Origin: Cedecea neteri
Lineage (GTDB): Bacteria > Pseudomonadota > Gammaproteobacteria > Enterobacterales > Enterobacteriaceae
DNA length: 64,000 bases
NCBI RefSeq assembly: GCF_000757825.1
Contig: NZ_CP009451.1
Span: 1,364,001-1,428,000 of the forward strand
Direction: 5' to 3'
Shown: piece after piece, positions 27,259-37,833 of the stretch
Position numbering within the stretch: the first letter of the stretch is position 1
How the letters are laid out: every line of letters begins with the position of its first letter
Made by a program: the position numbers and the translations under genes
Notes under the pieces: generated by a model
Told to the model about the DNA's origin: nothing
Database searches by the model: none
The model's input: the letters and a program-made list of their open reading frames with translations, nothing else

Positions 27259-27983
27259 TGATTACCCTGAAAAATGTTTCTAAATGGTATGGTCACTTTC
27301 AGGTGCTGACCGAGTGCTCCACCGAAGTGAAAAAAGGCGAAGTGGTGGTGGTTTGCGGGCCTTCCGGCTCCGGCAAATCCACGCTTATCAAAACCGTCAA
27401 CGGCCTGGAGCCGGTGCAAAAAGGCGAGATTCTGGTTAACGGTACTCAGGTTAACGACAAGAAAACCAATCTGGCGCAGCTGCGTTCGCACGTCGGCATG
27501 GTGTTCCAACACTTCGAGCTGTTCCCGCACCTGTCGATTATCGAAAATCTGACGCTTGCCCAGGTCAAAGTGCTGAAGCGTGATAAAGCCGCGTCTCGCG
27601 CCAAAGGGTTAAAGCTGCTGGAGCGTGTAGGGCTTTCCGCACATGCCGATAAATATCCGGCCCAGCTCTCCGGCGGCCAGCAGCAGCGCGTCGCCATTGC
27701 TCGTGCCCTGTGCATGGATCCTATTGCAATGCTGTTCGACGAACCCACCTCCGCGCTCGATCCGGAAATGATCAACGAAGTGCTGGACGTGATGGTTGAG
27801 CTGGCAAACGAAGGCATGACGATGATGGTTGTGACCCACGAAATGGGCTTTGCCCGCAAAGTGGCTAACCGCGTTATCTTCATGGATGAGGGGAAAATTG
27901 TCGAAGATTCGAACAAAGACGATTTCTTCAATAATCCGCAGTCAGAGCGCGCCAAAGACTTCCTGGCGAAGATCCTGCACTAA
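27258..27983 (+). CDS. gltL: Glutamate/aspartate ABC transporter ATPase GltL
   Basis: This 241-residue ATP-binding subunit shows Walker [10 protein letters not shown] (near 34-42), the Q-loop in [13 protein letters not shown], signature LSGGQQQRV, Walker [12 protein letters not shown] and switch His in VVTHEMG. It drives import through GltJK. It is the last gene of the operon and ends at a strong terminator facing ybeL. Confidence 0.97.
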   Translation: MITLKNVSKWYGHFQVLTECSTEVKKGEVVVVCGPSGSGKSTLIKTVNGLEPVQKGEILVNGTQVNDKKTNLAQLRSHVGMVFQHFELFPHLSIIENLTLAQVKVLKRDKAASRAKGLKLLERVGLSAHADKYPAQLSGGQQQRVAIARALCMDPIAMLFDEPTSALDPEMINEVLDVMVELANEGMTMMVVTHEMGFARKVANRVIFMDEGKIVEDSNKDDFFNNPQSERAKDFLAKILH

Positions 27984-28008
27984 GCAAATTGCCTAATCCA
28001 GGTAAAAG

Positions 28009-28036
28009 GCCTTCCCAAACGGGAAGGCTTTTTTTT
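28009..28036. terminator. gltIJKL terminator
   Basis: GCCTTCCC and GGGAAGGC pair around AAAC, followed by eight T. Its last bases touch the end of the convergent ybeL gene. Confidence 0.9.
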
Positions 28037-28517
28037 AAGGTTCAAACGGGCGACGGTGAAACTGGTTGTGCCCACATTTTGGGCAAACTGGCAGCACGTC
28101 CGGGGTATAAATCGCGATGTGATGATGGCAGTTTTCACACACCAGGTTTCCAAGCCCTACCACTTCACCGCTGTGATACACGCCGTGGTGGCTAAGGTCT
28201 TTAAATACTTCCCGCCACTCCAGCTGGGTTTTATCGGTAATGTCTGCAAGCTCCTGCCACAGGCTCTCTTTAATCACCCGCATAAAGACGCTGTCGGTAA
28301 ATTCCTCCTGGCTTTCACCGTAGCTACGCGCGAACTCTTCGAGGTCGCGCCGTACCGCTCGCGTCACCTCTTCTATTTCCGTTCGGGTCAGTTCGCCGGT
28401 GTCATTCATCTGCTTGCGAGCGCTTGCAACCAGCGCGTCGATATCACGCTCGCCCTTGCGCAACCGTTCGCTCAGCGATTCAATCAGTTCCCGGTAAAAT
28501 TGAGCAACCTTGTTCAT
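28035..28517 (-). CDS. ybeL: YbeL, zinc-ribbon DUF1451 protein
   Basis: This 160-residue cytoplasmic protein has the same length as E. coli YbeL. The N-terminal half is helical and charged (SERLRKGERDIDALV). The C-terminus carries a zinc ribbon with pairs CENC and CPKC near residues 126-129 and 145-148. No molecular function is established. It is convergent with gltL and divergent from leuS. Confidence 0.9.
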   Translation of the reverse strand: MNKVAQFYRELIESLSERLRKGERDIDALVASARKQMNDTGELTRTEIEEVTRAVRRDLEEFARSYGESQEEFTDSVFMRVIKESLWQELADITDKTQLEWREVFKDLSHHGVYHSGEVVGLGNLVCENCHHHIAIYTPDVLPVCPKCGHNQFHRRPFEP

Positions 28518-28669
28518 CGTTAGCCTGCCTCCTTGAAGGATTCCTGCATTCGCGGTGTGGTAACTGACTCTAATAGTAGACCTTAATCCGGCAACGCTTT
28601 GTTAGTTTAGCCACACCCTGGGTAAAAAACTGCAAGCATCCCGTAACGGCGAAATGGTCACTGAGGGCG

Positions 28670-28697
28670 TTGAAAGGCTGTTTTGCCGCTGTCTAAT
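28670..28697 (+). promoter_or_regulatory. Candidate leuS promoter
   Basis: TTGAAA (28670-28675) and TCTAAT (28692-28697) with a 16-base spacer match the sigma-70 consensus at five of six positions each. A GGCTAC/GTAGCC hairpin follows in the leader before the leuS ATG. Confidence 0.5.
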
Positions 28698-28781
28698 CGG
28701 CTATGCTATGGCGATCTGAACTCGAATTCATTAAAGGCTACTTTTCGTAGCCGTCTTTCATTAACAGGACTACTGGCTGCC

Positions 28782-31364
28782 ATGCAAGAGCAATACCGCC
28801 CGGAAGAGATAGAATCCAACGTCCAGCAACACTGGCAAGAGAACCGTACTTTTGAAGTGACCGAAGACGAAGGCAAAGAGAAATACTACTGCCTCTCAAT
28901 GCTGCCCTATCCTTCCGGCCGACTACATATGGGCCACGTCCGTAACTACACCATCGGCGACGTTATCGCGCGCTACCAGCGCATGCTGGGTAAAAACGTC
29001 CTGCAGCCGATTGGCTGGGATGCGTTCGGCCTGCCGGCTGAAGGTGCTGCGGTAAAAAACAATACTGCGCCAGCCCCGTGGACCTACGACAACATTAATT
29101 ACATGAAGAACCAGCTGAAAACGCTGGGCTTTGGCTATGACTGGAGCCGTGAACTGGCCACCTGTACGCCTGAGTACTACCGCTGGGAACAGCAGTTCTT
29201 CACTCAGCTGTACAACAAAGGCCTGGTTTATAAAAAAACCTCCGCGGTTAACTGGTGCCCGAACGACCAGACCGTGCTGGCGAACGAGCAGGTTATCGAC
29301 GGCTGCTGCTGGCGCTGTGACACCAAGGTTGAGCGTAAAGAGATCCCGCAGTGGTTCATTAAAATCACCGCCTACGCCGACGAATTGCTGAACGACCTGG
29401 ATACGCTGGACCACTGGCCAGATCAGGTCAAAACCATGCAGCGCAACTGGATTGGCCGCTCCGAAGGCGTGGAAATCACTTTCGACGTTGAAAATAGCGC
29501 CGAGAAGCTGACCGTTTACACCACGCGTCCTGATACCTTCATGGGTGTGACCTATCTGGCCGTTGCCGCCGGTCACCCTCTGGCTCAGCAGGCTGCGGTA
29601 AATAACCCAGCGCTTGCCGAATTTATTGAAGAGTGCCGTAACACCAAAGTGGCCGAAGCCGACATGGCGACCATGGAGAAGAAAGGCGTCGCTACCGGCA
29701 TCAACGCCATTCATCCGCTGACCGGTGAAAGCGTTCCGGTCTGGGTGGCCAACTTCGTGCTGATGGAATACGGCACCGGCGCAGTGATGGCCGTTCCGGG
29801 TCACGATCAGCGCGACTGGGAATTCGCCACTAAATACAGCCTGTCAATCAAGCCGGTTATTCTGAATGCCGACGGCAGCGAGCCGGATCTTTCTGCCTCC
29901 GCAATGACCGAGAAAGGCGCACTGTTTAACTCCGGCGAATTCGACGGTCTGGACTTCCAGCAGGCGTTTAACGCGATTGCCGATAAGCTGGCAGCCAAAG
30001 GCGTAGGCGAACGTAAAGTGAACTTCCGCCTGCGCGACTGGGGCGTTTCCCGTCAGCGGTACTGGGGCGCACCAATCCCGATGGTGACCCTGGAAGACGG
30101 CACCGTGATGCCAACGCCTGAAGACCAGCTGCCGGTTATTCTGCCGGAAGACGTGGTTATGGACGGTATCACCAGCCCAATTAAAGCCGATCCTGAGTGG
30201 GCCAAAACCACCGTCAACGGCATGCCTGCGCTGCGCGAAACCGATACCTTCGACACCTTTATGGAGTCTTCCTGGTACTACGCGCGCTATACCTGCCCAC
30301 AGTACGATAAAGGCATGCTGGACTCCAAAGCGGCCAACTACTGGCTGCCGGTCGATATCTACATCGGCGGTATCGAACACGCCATCATGCACCTGCTCTA
30401 CTTCCGCTTCTTCCACAAGCTGATGCGCGACGCGGGCATGGTGACCTCTAACGAACCGGCTAAACAGCTGCTGTGCCAGGGTATGGTGCTGGCGGATGCC
30501 TTCTACTACACCGGCGTTAACGGCGAGCGTAACTGGGTTTCCCCGGTAGACGCCATCGTTGAGCGCGACGAGAAAGGCCGCATCATAAAAGCACGTGACG
30601 CAGAAGGCCGTGAACTGGTCTATGCTGGCATGAGCAAAATGTCGAAGTCGAAAAACAACGGCATCGACCCGCAGGTGATGGTTGAACGCTACGGCGCGGA
30701 TACCGTTCGTCTGTTTATGATGTTTGCTTCACCGGCGGATATGACGCTTGAGTGGCAAGAGTCCGGCGTAGAAGGCGCAAACCGCTTCCTGAAACGCGTC
30801 TGGAAACTGGTCTACGAACACACGAACCGTGGCGCCGCGCCTGCGCTGGACATCGCCGCCCTGAGCGAAGATCAGAAAGCACTGCGCCGCGACGTGCATA
30901 AAACAATTGCCAAAGTGACCGACGATATCGGCCGCCGCCAGACCTTTAACACCGCCATCGCAGCCATCATGGAGCTGATGAACAAGCTGGCAAAAGCACC
31001 GCAGGACGGCGAGCAGGATCGTGCTCTGCTGAACGAAGCGCTGCTGGCCGTTGTGCGCATGCTGTATCCGTTCACCCCGCACGTTTGCTTCGACATGTGG
31101 CAGTCGCTGGGCGGTGAAGGCGATGTGGACAACGCGCCGTGGCCACAGGCTGACGAGCAGGCAATGGTTGAAGACTCTCGTCTGGTCGTGGTTCAGGTTA
31201 ACGGCAAAGTGCGCGGTAAAGTGACCGTGCCTGCTGATGCCACCGAAGCACAGGTGCGCGAGCGCGCCGGTCAGGAACACCTGGTCGCGAAATATCTTGA
31301 GGGTGTAACCGTGCGTAAAGTGATTTACGTCCCGGGTAAACTGCTCAACCTGGTTGTGGGCTAA
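28782..31364 (+). CDS. leuS: Leucyl-tRNA synthetase
   Basis: This 860-residue class I synthetase has the same length as E. coli LeuS. The HIGH-type motif HMGH is at residues 49-52 within [15 protein letters not shown]. The editing (CP1) domain contains TTRPDTFMG. The KMSKS signature lies in [10 protein letters not shown] near residue 619. The start at 28782 ([11 protein letters not shown]) is set by homology; the longer in-frame reading from 28683 is rejected. It is the first gene of leuS-lptE-holA-nadD. Confidence 0.98.
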   Translation: MQEQYRPEEIESNVQQHWQENRTFEVTEDEGKEKYYCLSMLPYPSGRLHMGHVRNYTIGDVIARYQRMLGKNVLQPIGWDAFGLPAEGAAVKNNTAPAPWTYDNINYMKNQLKTLGFGYDWSRELATCTPEYYRWEQQFFTQLYNKGLVYKKTSAVNWCPNDQTVLANEQVIDGCCWRCDTKVERKEIPQWFIKITAYADELLNDLDTLDHWPDQVKTMQRNWIGRSEGVEITFDVENSAEKLTVYTTRPDTFMGVTYLAVAAGHPLAQQAAVNNPALAEFIEECRNTKVAEADMATMEKKGVATGINAIHPLTGESVPVWVANFVLMEYGTGAVMAVPGHDQRDWEFATKYSLSIKPVILNADGSEPDLSASAMTEKGALFNSGEFDGLDFQQAFNAIADKLAAKGVGERKVNFRLRDWGVSRQRYWGAPIPMVTLEDGTVMPTPEDQLPVILPEDVVMDGITSPIKADPEWAKTTVNGMPALRETDTFDTFMESSWYYARYTCPQYDKGMLDSKAANYWLPVDIYIGGIEHAIMHLLYFRFFHKLMRDAGMVTSNEPAKQLLCQGMVLADAFYYTGVNGERNWVSPVDAIVERDEKGRIIKARDAEGRELVYAGMSKMSKSKNNGIDPQVMVERYGADTVRLFMMFASPADMTLEWQESGVEGANRFLKRVWKLVYEHTNRGAAPALDIAALSEDQKALRRDVHKTIAKVTDDIGRRQTFNTAIAAIMELMNKLAKAPQDGEQDRALLNEALLAVVRMLYPFTPHVCFDMWQSLGGEGDVDNAPWPQADEQAMVEDSRLVVVQVNGKVRGKVTVPADATEAQVRERAGQEHLVAKYLEGVTVRKVIYVPGKLLNLVVG

Positions 31365-31378
31365 GCGCAGGAGGAAGC

Positions 31379-31996
31379 GTGCGACATCCCTTTGTCACCC
31401 TGTTAGTAACCCTGGCGGTGCTGGTCACCGCCGGATGTGGTTTTCACCTGCGTGGCAACACGCAGGTTCCCTCAGAGATGAAGACGCTGATCCTCAACTC
31501 TGGCGATCCTAACGGCCCGTTAACGCGTGAAATCCGTAAGCAACTACGCTTAAACGGCGTCACGATTGTGGACGATACCGGCACTGGCGTCCGCAAGGAT
31601 ATTCCGTCCCTGCGCGTGGGTGCTTTAGGCCTCAGCCAGGATACCGCTTCGGTGTTCCAGAACGGTCAGACCGCGGAATACCAGATGGTGATGGTGGTGA
31701 ATGCCCAGGTTCTGATCCCGGGTCATGACATTTATCCGATCAGCGCGAAGACCTACCGTTCGTTCTTTGATAACCCGCTGACTGCGCTGGCGAAAGACGC
31801 CGAGCAGGATTTGATTATCAAAGAGATGTACACCAACGTTGCCCAACAGCTGATCCGCAAACTGCTGGCCGTTCACGCCGCAGACCTTGAAGCAACAAAG
31901 GATGAGGAAAAACCGGTTAGTGCACAAAAATCGGTCGCTCCGGCTCCTGCTGGCCGGGTATCCACCACTCTGCCGGCAACCCCTGTTAGCAAATGA
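31379..31996 (+). CDS. lptE: LPS-assembly lipoprotein LptE
   Basis: This 205-residue outer-membrane lipoprotein (E. coli 193) plugs LptD and is needed to insert LPS in the outer leaflet. The signal peptide ends in the lipobox VTAGC with Cys20. The start is a GTG at 31379 with a strong AGGAGGAA ribosome site. The C-terminal tail (after about residue 170) is a variable, disordered Ala/Pro/Lys stretch. The stop overlaps holA by ATGA. Confidence 0.95.
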   Translation: MRHPFVTLLVTLAVLVTAGCGFHLRGNTQVPSEMKTLILNSGDPNGPLTREIRKQLRLNGVTIVDDTGTGVRKDIPSLRVGALGLSQDTASVFQNGQTAEYQMVMVVNAQVLIPGHDIYPISAKTYRSFFDNPLTALAKDAEQDLIIKEMYTNVAQQLIRKLLAVHAADLEATKDEEKPVSAQKSVAPAPAGRVSTTLPATPVSK

Positions 31997-33024
31997 TCCG
32001 AGTGTATCCGGAACAACTCCACGCGCAGCTCAATGAAGGGCTGCGCGCGGCGTATCTGCTGTCAGGTAACGATCCTCTCTTACTGCAGGAAAGCCAGGAT
32101 GCTGTCCGCAAAAGCGCGCAGCTACAGGGCTTTGAAGAACATCACACCGTTCAGATTGACGCCTCCACAGACTGGCAGGCGTTATTTTCCATTTGCCAGG
32201 CCCTGAGCCTTTTCGCCAGCCGCCAGACGCTGCTCCTGCTGCTGCCGGAAAACGGCCCGAATGCGGCGATTAACGCGCAGCTGGAAACGCTGGTGAGCCT
32301 GCTTCATGACGACATCCTGCTGCTGGTTCGTGGAAATAAGCTGACGAAAGCGCAGGAGAATGCTGCCTGGTTTACCCAACTGGCCAACCGCTCCGTGCTC
32401 GTCACCTGCCAGACGCCTGAACAGGCAAACCTGCCCCGCTGGGTGTCCCAGCGCGCAAAACAGATGAACCTGACGCTGGACGACGCGGCTAATCAGCTGC
32501 TCTGCTACTGCTATGAGGGCAATCTGCTGGCACTTTCTCAGGCGCTGGAAAGGCTTTCTCTTATCTGGACAGACGGCAAACTCACGCTGCCGCGCGTCGA
32601 ACAGGCGGTGAATGATGCCGCCCACTTCACGCCTTTTCACTGGGTAGATGCTCTGCTCGCCGGTAAGAGCAAACGAGCGCTGCATATATTGCAACAGCTT
32701 CGGCTGGAGGCCAGCGAGCCGGTCATTCTGCTGCGGACGTTACAGCGTGAACTCCTGCAACTGGTCAATCTCAAACGCCAGTCTGCAACGACGCCGCTGC
32801 GTACGTTGTTCGATCAGCAACGCGTGTGGCAAAACCGCCGCCAGCTCGTTACCGAGGCGCTGAACCGCGTATCGGCCGAGCAGCTTTACCAGGCCGTTCG
32901 TTTACTGACGCGCATCGAGCTGACGCTGAAGAAAGACTACGGGCAGTCTGTCTGGGACGATCTCGAAGGCCTTTCCTTGTTGATCTGCCATAAAGCTTTA
33001 CCGGAAATCTTTATTGATGCCTGA
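31993..33024 (+). CDS. holA: DNA polymerase III delta subunit
   Basis: This 343-residue clamp-loader subunit has the E. coli length. It opens the beta sliding clamp. The N-terminal region contains the clamp-binding wedge ([20 protein letters not shown], around 65-85). AAA+-like domains follow. It is coupled to lptE by a four-base overlap and overlaps nadD by eight bases. Confidence 0.96.
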   Translation: MIRVYPEQLHAQLNEGLRAAYLLSGNDPLLLQESQDAVRKSAQLQGFEEHHTVQIDASTDWQALFSICQALSLFASRQTLLLLLPENGPNAAINAQLETLVSLLHDDILLLVRGNKLTKAQENAAWFTQLANRSVLVTCQTPEQANLPRWVSQRAKQMNLTLDDAANQLLCYCYEGNLLALSQALERLSLIWTDGKLTLPRVEQAVNDAAHFTPFHWVDALLAGKSKRALHILQQLRLEASEPVILLRTLQRELLQLVNLKRQSATTPLRTLFDQQRVWQNRRQLVTEALNRVSAEQLYQAVRLLTRIELTLKKDYGQSVWDDLEGLSLLICHKALPEIFIDA

Positions 33025-33664
33025 CACTTCTCTTCTGGCGCTGTACGGCGGGACCTTTGATCCTATCCATTACGGCCACCTGAAATCGGTTGAAGCCCTG
33101 GCACGCCTGGTGAAGCTGAAAAGCGTCACCATCATGCCGAATAATGTGCCACCTCATCGTCCACAGCCGAAAGCCAGCAGCGAGCAGCGCAAAGAGATGA
33201 TTGAGCTGGCGATAGCCGGTAATCCGTTGTTTATCCTTGATGACCGAGAGCTGACTCGCACTACGCCATCCTGGACCGTGGAAACTCTGGAACTGCTCCG
33301 GGCTGAACTGGGGCCGAAGCAGCCGCTGGCCTTTATTATCGGTCAGGACTCTTTACTCAGCCTGCACCGCTGGCACCGTTGGGAAACACTGCTCACGCTT
33401 TGCCATCTGCTGGTCACCCAGCGGCCAGGCTATCCGTTAACCATGGAAACACCCGAGCAGCAGGCGTGGCTCGCACAAAACGTAACGGATTCGGTCGAAA
33501 CATTACATCAGCAGCCGGCAGGAAAAGTCTTCCTCGCGCAAACCCCACTCTACGACATCTCAGCGACCACTATTCGCCATCGCCTTGAGAATAATCAGCC
33601 CTGTGACGACCTGCTCCCGCCTGACGTACTGGCTTTTATTCTCCAGCACGGGCTTTATCGCTAA
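33017..33664 (+). CDS. nadD: Nicotinate-nucleotide adenylyltransferase
   Basis: This 215-residue enzyme (E. coli 213) adenylates nicotinate mononucleotide in NAD synthesis. The nucleotidyltransferase motif [11 protein letters not shown] is at about residues 9-19, and the C-terminal [10 protein letters not shown] is the second signature. The ATG at 33017 is preferred to an adjacent in-frame TTG. In E. coli cobC follows; here it does not. Confidence 0.95.
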   Translation: MPDTSLLALYGGTFDPIHYGHLKSVEALARLVKLKSVTIMPNNVPPHRPQPKASSEQRKEMIELAIAGNPLFILDDRELTRTTPSWTVETLELLRAELGPKQPLAFIIGQDSLLSLHRWHRWETLLTLCHLLVTQRPGYPLTMETPEQQAWLAQNVTDSVETLHQQPAGKVFLAQTPLYDISATTIRHRLENNQPCDDLLPPDVLAFILQHGLYR

Positions 33665-33981
33665 GCGTCAGGGCTGGTCTGAATTACCGGGGAGAACGAC
33701 AGTGAAGTGTACTGGTTTACGCTATTATGTTTTACCGGGAGTGCCAGCCATTGACACCACCCCTCAGGCTGTTATGCTCCGCTGCCATAATTTCCTGCCC
33801 GTAAATCCGGCTTTTCTGAAATAGTTTTACAAAAATGGCGATGCAAACTCCGGCGTGCAATGGGATGATACCCCGCGATTCGCGCTGGCCGGCCAATTTT
33901 TCAGCCAAAGCCGCCTGCCCTGTTGGGTATAGGGTTATTTACGGGCCAAACCACACACTCTTATTCTCTCAGGGGGAACAC
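33665..33981 (+). other. nadD-rsfS intergenic region lacking cobC
   Basis: 317 bases hold no gene I recognise. E. coli has cobC (alpha-ribazole phosphatase) here. No fragment of an RHGET-type phosphatase is visible in any frame. The region instead contains a good promoter (33751-33778) and the rsfS leader. Confidence 0.7.
33751..33778 (+). promoter_or_regulatory. Promoter of rsfS-rlmH-mrdAB
   Basis: A perfect -35 TTGACA (33751-33756), a 16-base spacer and -10 TATGCT (33773-33778) lie about 200 bases before rsfS. Confidence 0.75.
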
Positions 33982-34299
33982 TTGCAGGGTAAAGCACTTC
34001 AGGATTTCATCGTCGATAAAATCGACGACCTCAAAGGCCAGGACATCATCGCGATTGATGTTAAAGGCAAATCCAGCATCACCGACTGCATGGTCATCTG
34101 CACCGGAACGTCTAACCGCCACGTTATGTCTATTGCTGAACACGTTGTACAGTCCTCCCGCGAAGTTGGCCTGTCGCCGATGGGCGTGAAAGGCATTAAC
34201 GCTTCCGACTGGGTTGTTGTCGATCTGGGCGAAATTATCGTTCACGTCATGCAGGAAGAGAGCCGCCAGCTGTACGAACTGGAAAAACTCTGGAGCTAA
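33982..34299 (+). CDS. rsfS: Ribosomal silencing factor RsfS
   Basis: This 105-residue protein has the E. coli length. RsfS binds L14 on the 50S subunit and blocks subunit joining in stationary phase or starvation. The start is a TTG at 33982 after AGGGGG, giving LQGKALQDF as in E. coli. The in-frame ATG at 33835 has no family support. The conserved [16 protein letters not shown] core is visible at about 29-44. It lies three bases before rlmH. Confidence 0.94.
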   Translation: MQGKALQDFIVDKIDDLKGQDIIAIDVKGKSSITDCMVICTGTSNRHVMSIAEHVVQSSREVGLSPMGVKGINASDWVVVDLGEIIVHVMQEESRQLYELEKLWS

Positions 34300-34302
34300 C
34301 GG

Positions 34303-34773
34303 GTGAAGCTGCAACTGGTGGCCGTTGGAACCAAAATGCCTGACTGGGTGCAGACCGGCTTTACCGAGTACCTGCGTCGATTCCCGAAAGACATGCCTTT
34401 TGAGCTGGTAGAAATTCCGGCTGGAAAACGCGGCAAAAATGCCGATATCAAACGCATCCTCGAAAAAGAGGGCGAAATGATGCTGGCCGCCGCGGGCAAA
34501 GGTAACCGGATAGTGACGCTGGATATCCCCGGTCAACCGTGGGACACCCCGCAGCTTGCCACGCAGTTGGAACGCTGGAAACAGGATGGCCGCGACGTCA
34601 GCCTGTTGATCGGTGGCCCGGAAGGCTTAGCACCAGCCTGCAAGGCCGCGGCCGAGCAAAGCTGGTCGCTCTCCACGCTAACCATGCCTCATCCGCTGGT
34701 CAGGGTGCTGGTAGCGGAAAGCCTCTATCGGGCCTGGAGCATTACCACCAACCACCCTTACCATCGTGAGTAA
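34303..34773 (+). CDS. rlmH: 23S rRNA pseudouridine1915 N3-methyltransferase RlmH
   Basis: This 156-residue SPOUT methyltransferase modifies pseudouridine 1915 in helix 69. The knot motifs LLIGGPEG and LPHP-type [18 protein letters not shown] are intact. The start is a GTG at 34303. It is one residue longer than E. coli RlmH because of an extra Gly in [10 protein letters not shown], on a surface loop. It is co-transcribed with rsfS and the mrd genes. Confidence 0.95.
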   Translation: MKLQLVAVGTKMPDWVQTGFTEYLRRFPKDMPFELVEIPAGKRGKNADIKRILEKEGEMMLAAAGKGNRIVTLDIPGQPWDTPQLATQLERWKQDGRDVSLLIGGPEGLAPACKAAAEQSWSLSTLTMPHPLVRVLVAESLYRAWSITTNHPYHRE

Positions 34774-34800
34774 ACCTGAGCGGGTAAAACTAAGCAGCGA

Positions 34801-36702
34801 ATGAAATTACAGAATTCTTTTCGCGACTACACTGCTGAGTCTGCGCTCTTTGTGCGCCGGGCGCTGGTCGCTTTTATCGGCATTTTGCTGCTTACCGGCG
34901 TGCTGATCGCCAACCTTTATAATCTGCAGATCGTCCGCTTCAACGACTACCAGACTCGGTCCAATGAAAACCGCATCAAGCTGGTTCCTATTCCGCCAAG
35001 CCGCGGCATTATCTACGATCGCAACGGCACGCCGCTGGCGCTGAACCGCACCATCTACCAAATTGAGATGATGCCGGAGAAGGTCGATAACGTTCAGGAC
35101 ACGCTGGAGGCGCTCCGCCCGGTCGTTGACCTGACCGATGACGACATCGCCAACTTCAAAAAAGAGCGTTCACGCTCGCACCGTTTTACCTCCATAGCGG
35201 TAAAAACCAACCTGACCGAAGTTCAGGTTGCCCGCTTTGCGGTAAACCAGTACCGCTTCCCCGGCGTGGAAGTTAAAGGCTACAAGCGCCGCTACTATCC
35301 TTATGGCTCCGCACTGACCCACGTCATCGGCTACGTCTCTAAAATCAACGATAAAGACGTTGAGCGCCTGGATAAAGAAGGCAAGCTGGCCAACTACGCT
35401 TCGACCCACGACATCGGCAAGCTCGGCATCGAACGTTATTACGAAGATGTCCTGCACGGCCAGACGGGCTACGAAGAGGTTGAAGTTAACAACCGTGGCC
35501 GCGTTATCCGCCAGCTTAAAGAAGTGCCGCCCCAGGCCGGGCACGATATTTATCTGACGCTGGACCTCAAGCTTCAAACGTATATCGAAACCCTGCTGGC
35601 GGGCAGCCGTGCTGCGGTAGTGGTCACAGACCCGCGCACCGGCGGCATTCTGGCGCTGGTTTCAATGCCAAGCTACAACCCGAACCTGTTTGTGGATGGG
35701 ATCTCAAGCAAGGACTATTCCGGCCTGCTGAGCGACCCGAATACCCCGCTGATTAACCGTGCGACCCAGGGCGTTTACCCTCCGGCCTCTACCGTGAAGC
35801 CTTACATGGCGGTTTCGGCGCTGAGCGCGGGCGTCATTACGCGTAACACTTCGCTGTTTGACCCAGGCTGGTGGCAGCTGCCAGGCTCGGAAAAACGCTA
35901 CCGCGACTGGAAAAAATGGGGCCACGGCCGCCTGAACGTGACCAAATCGCTGGAAGAATCCGCCGATACCTTCTTCTACCAGGTCGCCTACGACATGGGT
36001 ATTGACCGCATAGGTGAATGGATGAGCAAATTCGGCTATGGTCACCTCACGGGAATCGACCTCTCCGAAGAACGTGCGGGTAACATGCCAACGCGCGAGT
36101 GGAAGCTGAAACGCTTTAAAAAGCCGTGGTATCAGGGTGACACCATTCCGGTAGGCATCGGCCAGGGCTACTGGACAGCAACGCCAATCCAGATGAGCAA
36201 GGCGATGATGATCCTGATTAACGACGGTATCGTTCGCGTGCCGCATCTGCTGATGAGCACCACGGAAAACGGCAAACAGGTTCCGTGGCAGCAGCCGACA
36301 GAAGCCCCCGTGGGCGACATTCACTCAGGCTATTGGGAAATCGCTAAAGACGGGATGTATGGCGTAGCCAACCGGCCTAACGGCACCGCGCACAAATACT
36401 TCGCCAATGCGCCTTACAAAGTGGCGGCGAAATCCGGTACCGCGCAGGTCTTCGGCCTGAAGGCCAACGAAACATATAACGCACACAAAATTGCTGAGCG
36501 TCTGCGCGACCACAAGCTGATGACGGCGTTCGCACCGTACGACAACCCACAGTTCACCGTGACCATGATTCTGGAGAACGGCGGCGCAGGTCCGGCCGTC
36601 GGGACTATCATGCGCCAGATCCTCGACCACGTCATGTTGGGGGATAACAACACGGTACTGCCGTCTGAAGCACCGGCCACCTCGGCCGCAGAGGATCAAT
36701 AA
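34801..36702 (+). CDS. mrdA: Penicillin-binding protein 2 (elongation transpeptidase)
   Basis: This 633-residue protein has the E. coli PBP2 length. It crosslinks lateral-wall peptidoglycan as part of the Rod complex. A single N-terminal membrane anchor (about 20-42) precedes the pedestal domain. The transpeptidase domain has the active-site serine in PPASTVKPY (near 330), an SADTF motif and KSGTAQV. It is followed two bases later by mrdB/rodA, its glycosyltransferase partner. Confidence 0.97.
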   Translation: MKLQNSFRDYTAESALFVRRALVAFIGILLLTGVLIANLYNLQIVRFNDYQTRSNENRIKLVPIPPSRGIIYDRNGTPLALNRTIYQIEMMPEKVDNVQDTLEALRPVVDLTDDDIANFKKERSRSHRFTSIAVKTNLTEVQVARFAVNQYRFPGVEVKGYKRRYYPYGSALTHVIGYVSKINDKDVERLDKEGKLANYASTHDIGKLGIERYYEDVLHGQTGYEEVEVNNRGRVIRQLKEVPPQAGHDIYLTLDLKLQTYIETLLAGSRAAVVVTDPRTGGILALVSMPSYNPNLFVDGISSKDYSGLLSDPNTPLINRATQGVYPPASTVKPYMAVSALSAGVITRNTSLFDPGWWQLPGSEKRYRDWKKWGHGRLNVTKSLEESADTFFYQVAYDMGIDRIGEWMSKFGYGHLTGIDLSEERAGNMPTREWKLKRFKKPWYQGDTIPVGIGQGYWTATPIQMSKAMMILINDGIVRVPHLLMSTTENGKQVPWQQPTEAPVGDIHSGYWEIAKDGMYGVANRPNGTAHKYFANAPYKVAAKSGTAQVFGLKANETYNAHKIAERLRDHKLMTAFAPYDNPQFTVTMILENGGAGPAVGTIMRQILDHVMLGDNNTVLPSEAPATSAAEDQ

Positions 36703-36704
36703 GC

Positions 36705-37817
36705 ATGACTGACAATCCTAATAAAAAGACGATTTGGGATAAGATCCACCTCGACCCGACTTTCCTGGTGACTATCCTCGCCCTGTTGGTCTTCAGCGCC
36801 CTGGTGGTGTGGAGCGCCAGCGGTCAGGATATGGGCATGATGGAGCGTAAAGTCGGCCAGATCCTGATGGGGCTGGTTATCATGGTCGTTATGGCGCAGA
36901 TCCCGCCCCGCGTGTATGAAGGCTGGGCGCCCTATCTCTACATTTTCTGTATTATTTTGCTGGTTGCGGTTGACGCCTTCGGGGCTATTTCAAAAGGGGC
37001 ACAGCGCTGGCTGGACTTAGGCTTTGTCCGTTTTCAGCCTTCGGAAATCGCTAAAATTGCCGTCCCGCTGATGGTCGCCCGTTTTATTAACCGCGACGTT
37101 TGCCCGCCCACGCTGAAAAATACCGGCATCGCGCTTATCCTGATCTTCATGCCTACCCTGCTGGTTGCCGCGCAGCCTGACCTCGGCACCTCTATTCTGG
37201 TCGCCGCTTCGGGTCTGTTCGTGCTGTTCCTCTCCGGCATGAGCTGGCGGCTTATTCTGGTTGCCGTGCTGCTGGTTGCGGCCTTCGTGCCTATCCTGTG
37301 GTTCTTCCTGATGCACGACTACCAGCGCGCTCGCGTGATGATGCTGCTGGATCCGGAAAGCGATCCGCTGGGCGCGGGCTATCATATTATTCAGTCCAAA
37401 ATCGCTATCGGCTCCGGTGGCCTTCGCGGCAAGGGCTGGCTGCACGGCACGCAGTCTCAGCTTGAATTCCTGCCCGAACGCCACACGGACTTTATCTTCG
37501 CGGTGCTGGCTGAAGAGCTAGGATTAGTGGGTATTCTGGTGCTGCTGGCGCTTTATCTGCTGCTTATCATGCGTGGCCTGTTTATTGCCGCTCGGGCGCA
37601 AACTACCTTCGGGCGCGTGATGGCCGGCGGACTGATGCTCATTCTGTTCGTCTATGTATTTGTAAATATTGGCATGGTTAGTGGTATCTTACCGGTGGTC
37701 GGCGTGCCGTTACCGCTCGTCAGTTACGGGGGGTCGGCGCTCATCGTTCTGATGGCCGGGTTCGGTATCGTCATGTCGATACACACACACAGAAAAATGT
37801 TATCAAAAAGCGTGTAA
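36705..37817 (+). CDS. mrdB: RodA, SEDS peptidoglycan glycosyltransferase
   Basis: This 370-residue polytopic protein has the same length as E. coli RodA and polymerises glycan strands for rod-shape elongation. About ten membrane segments are visible. The catalytic-loop motif [18 protein letters not shown] includes the essential Asp near 262, and the C-terminal LPLVSYGGS is the family signature. It directly follows mrdA and precedes rlpA. Confidence 0.97.
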   Translation: MTDNPNKKTIWDKIHLDPTFLVTILALLVFSALVVWSASGQDMGMMERKVGQILMGLVIMVVMAQIPPRVYEGWAPYLYIFCIILLVAVDAFGAISKGAQRWLDLGFVRFQPSEIAKIAVPLMVARFINRDVCPPTLKNTGIALILIFMPTLLVAAQPDLGTSILVAASGLFVLFLSGMSWRLILVAVLLVAAFVPILWFFLMHDYQRARVMMLLDPESDPLGAGYHIIQSKIAIGSGGLRGKGWLHGTQSQLEFLPERHTDFIFAVLAEELGLVGILVLLALYLLLIMRGLFIAARAQTTFGRVMAGGLMLILFVYVFVNIGMVSGILPVVGVPLPLVSYGGSALIVLMAGFGIVMSIHTHRKMLSKSV

Positions 37818-37833
37818 CTGGATGAGGTGCGCA

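Noticed and set aside
28683..28781. In-frame N-terminal extension of leuS with several Leu codons, resembling a leader peptide
   Set aside because: It is continuous with leuS rather than a separate ORF, has no ribosome site, and no attenuator with a T-run follows. The family start at 28782 fits.
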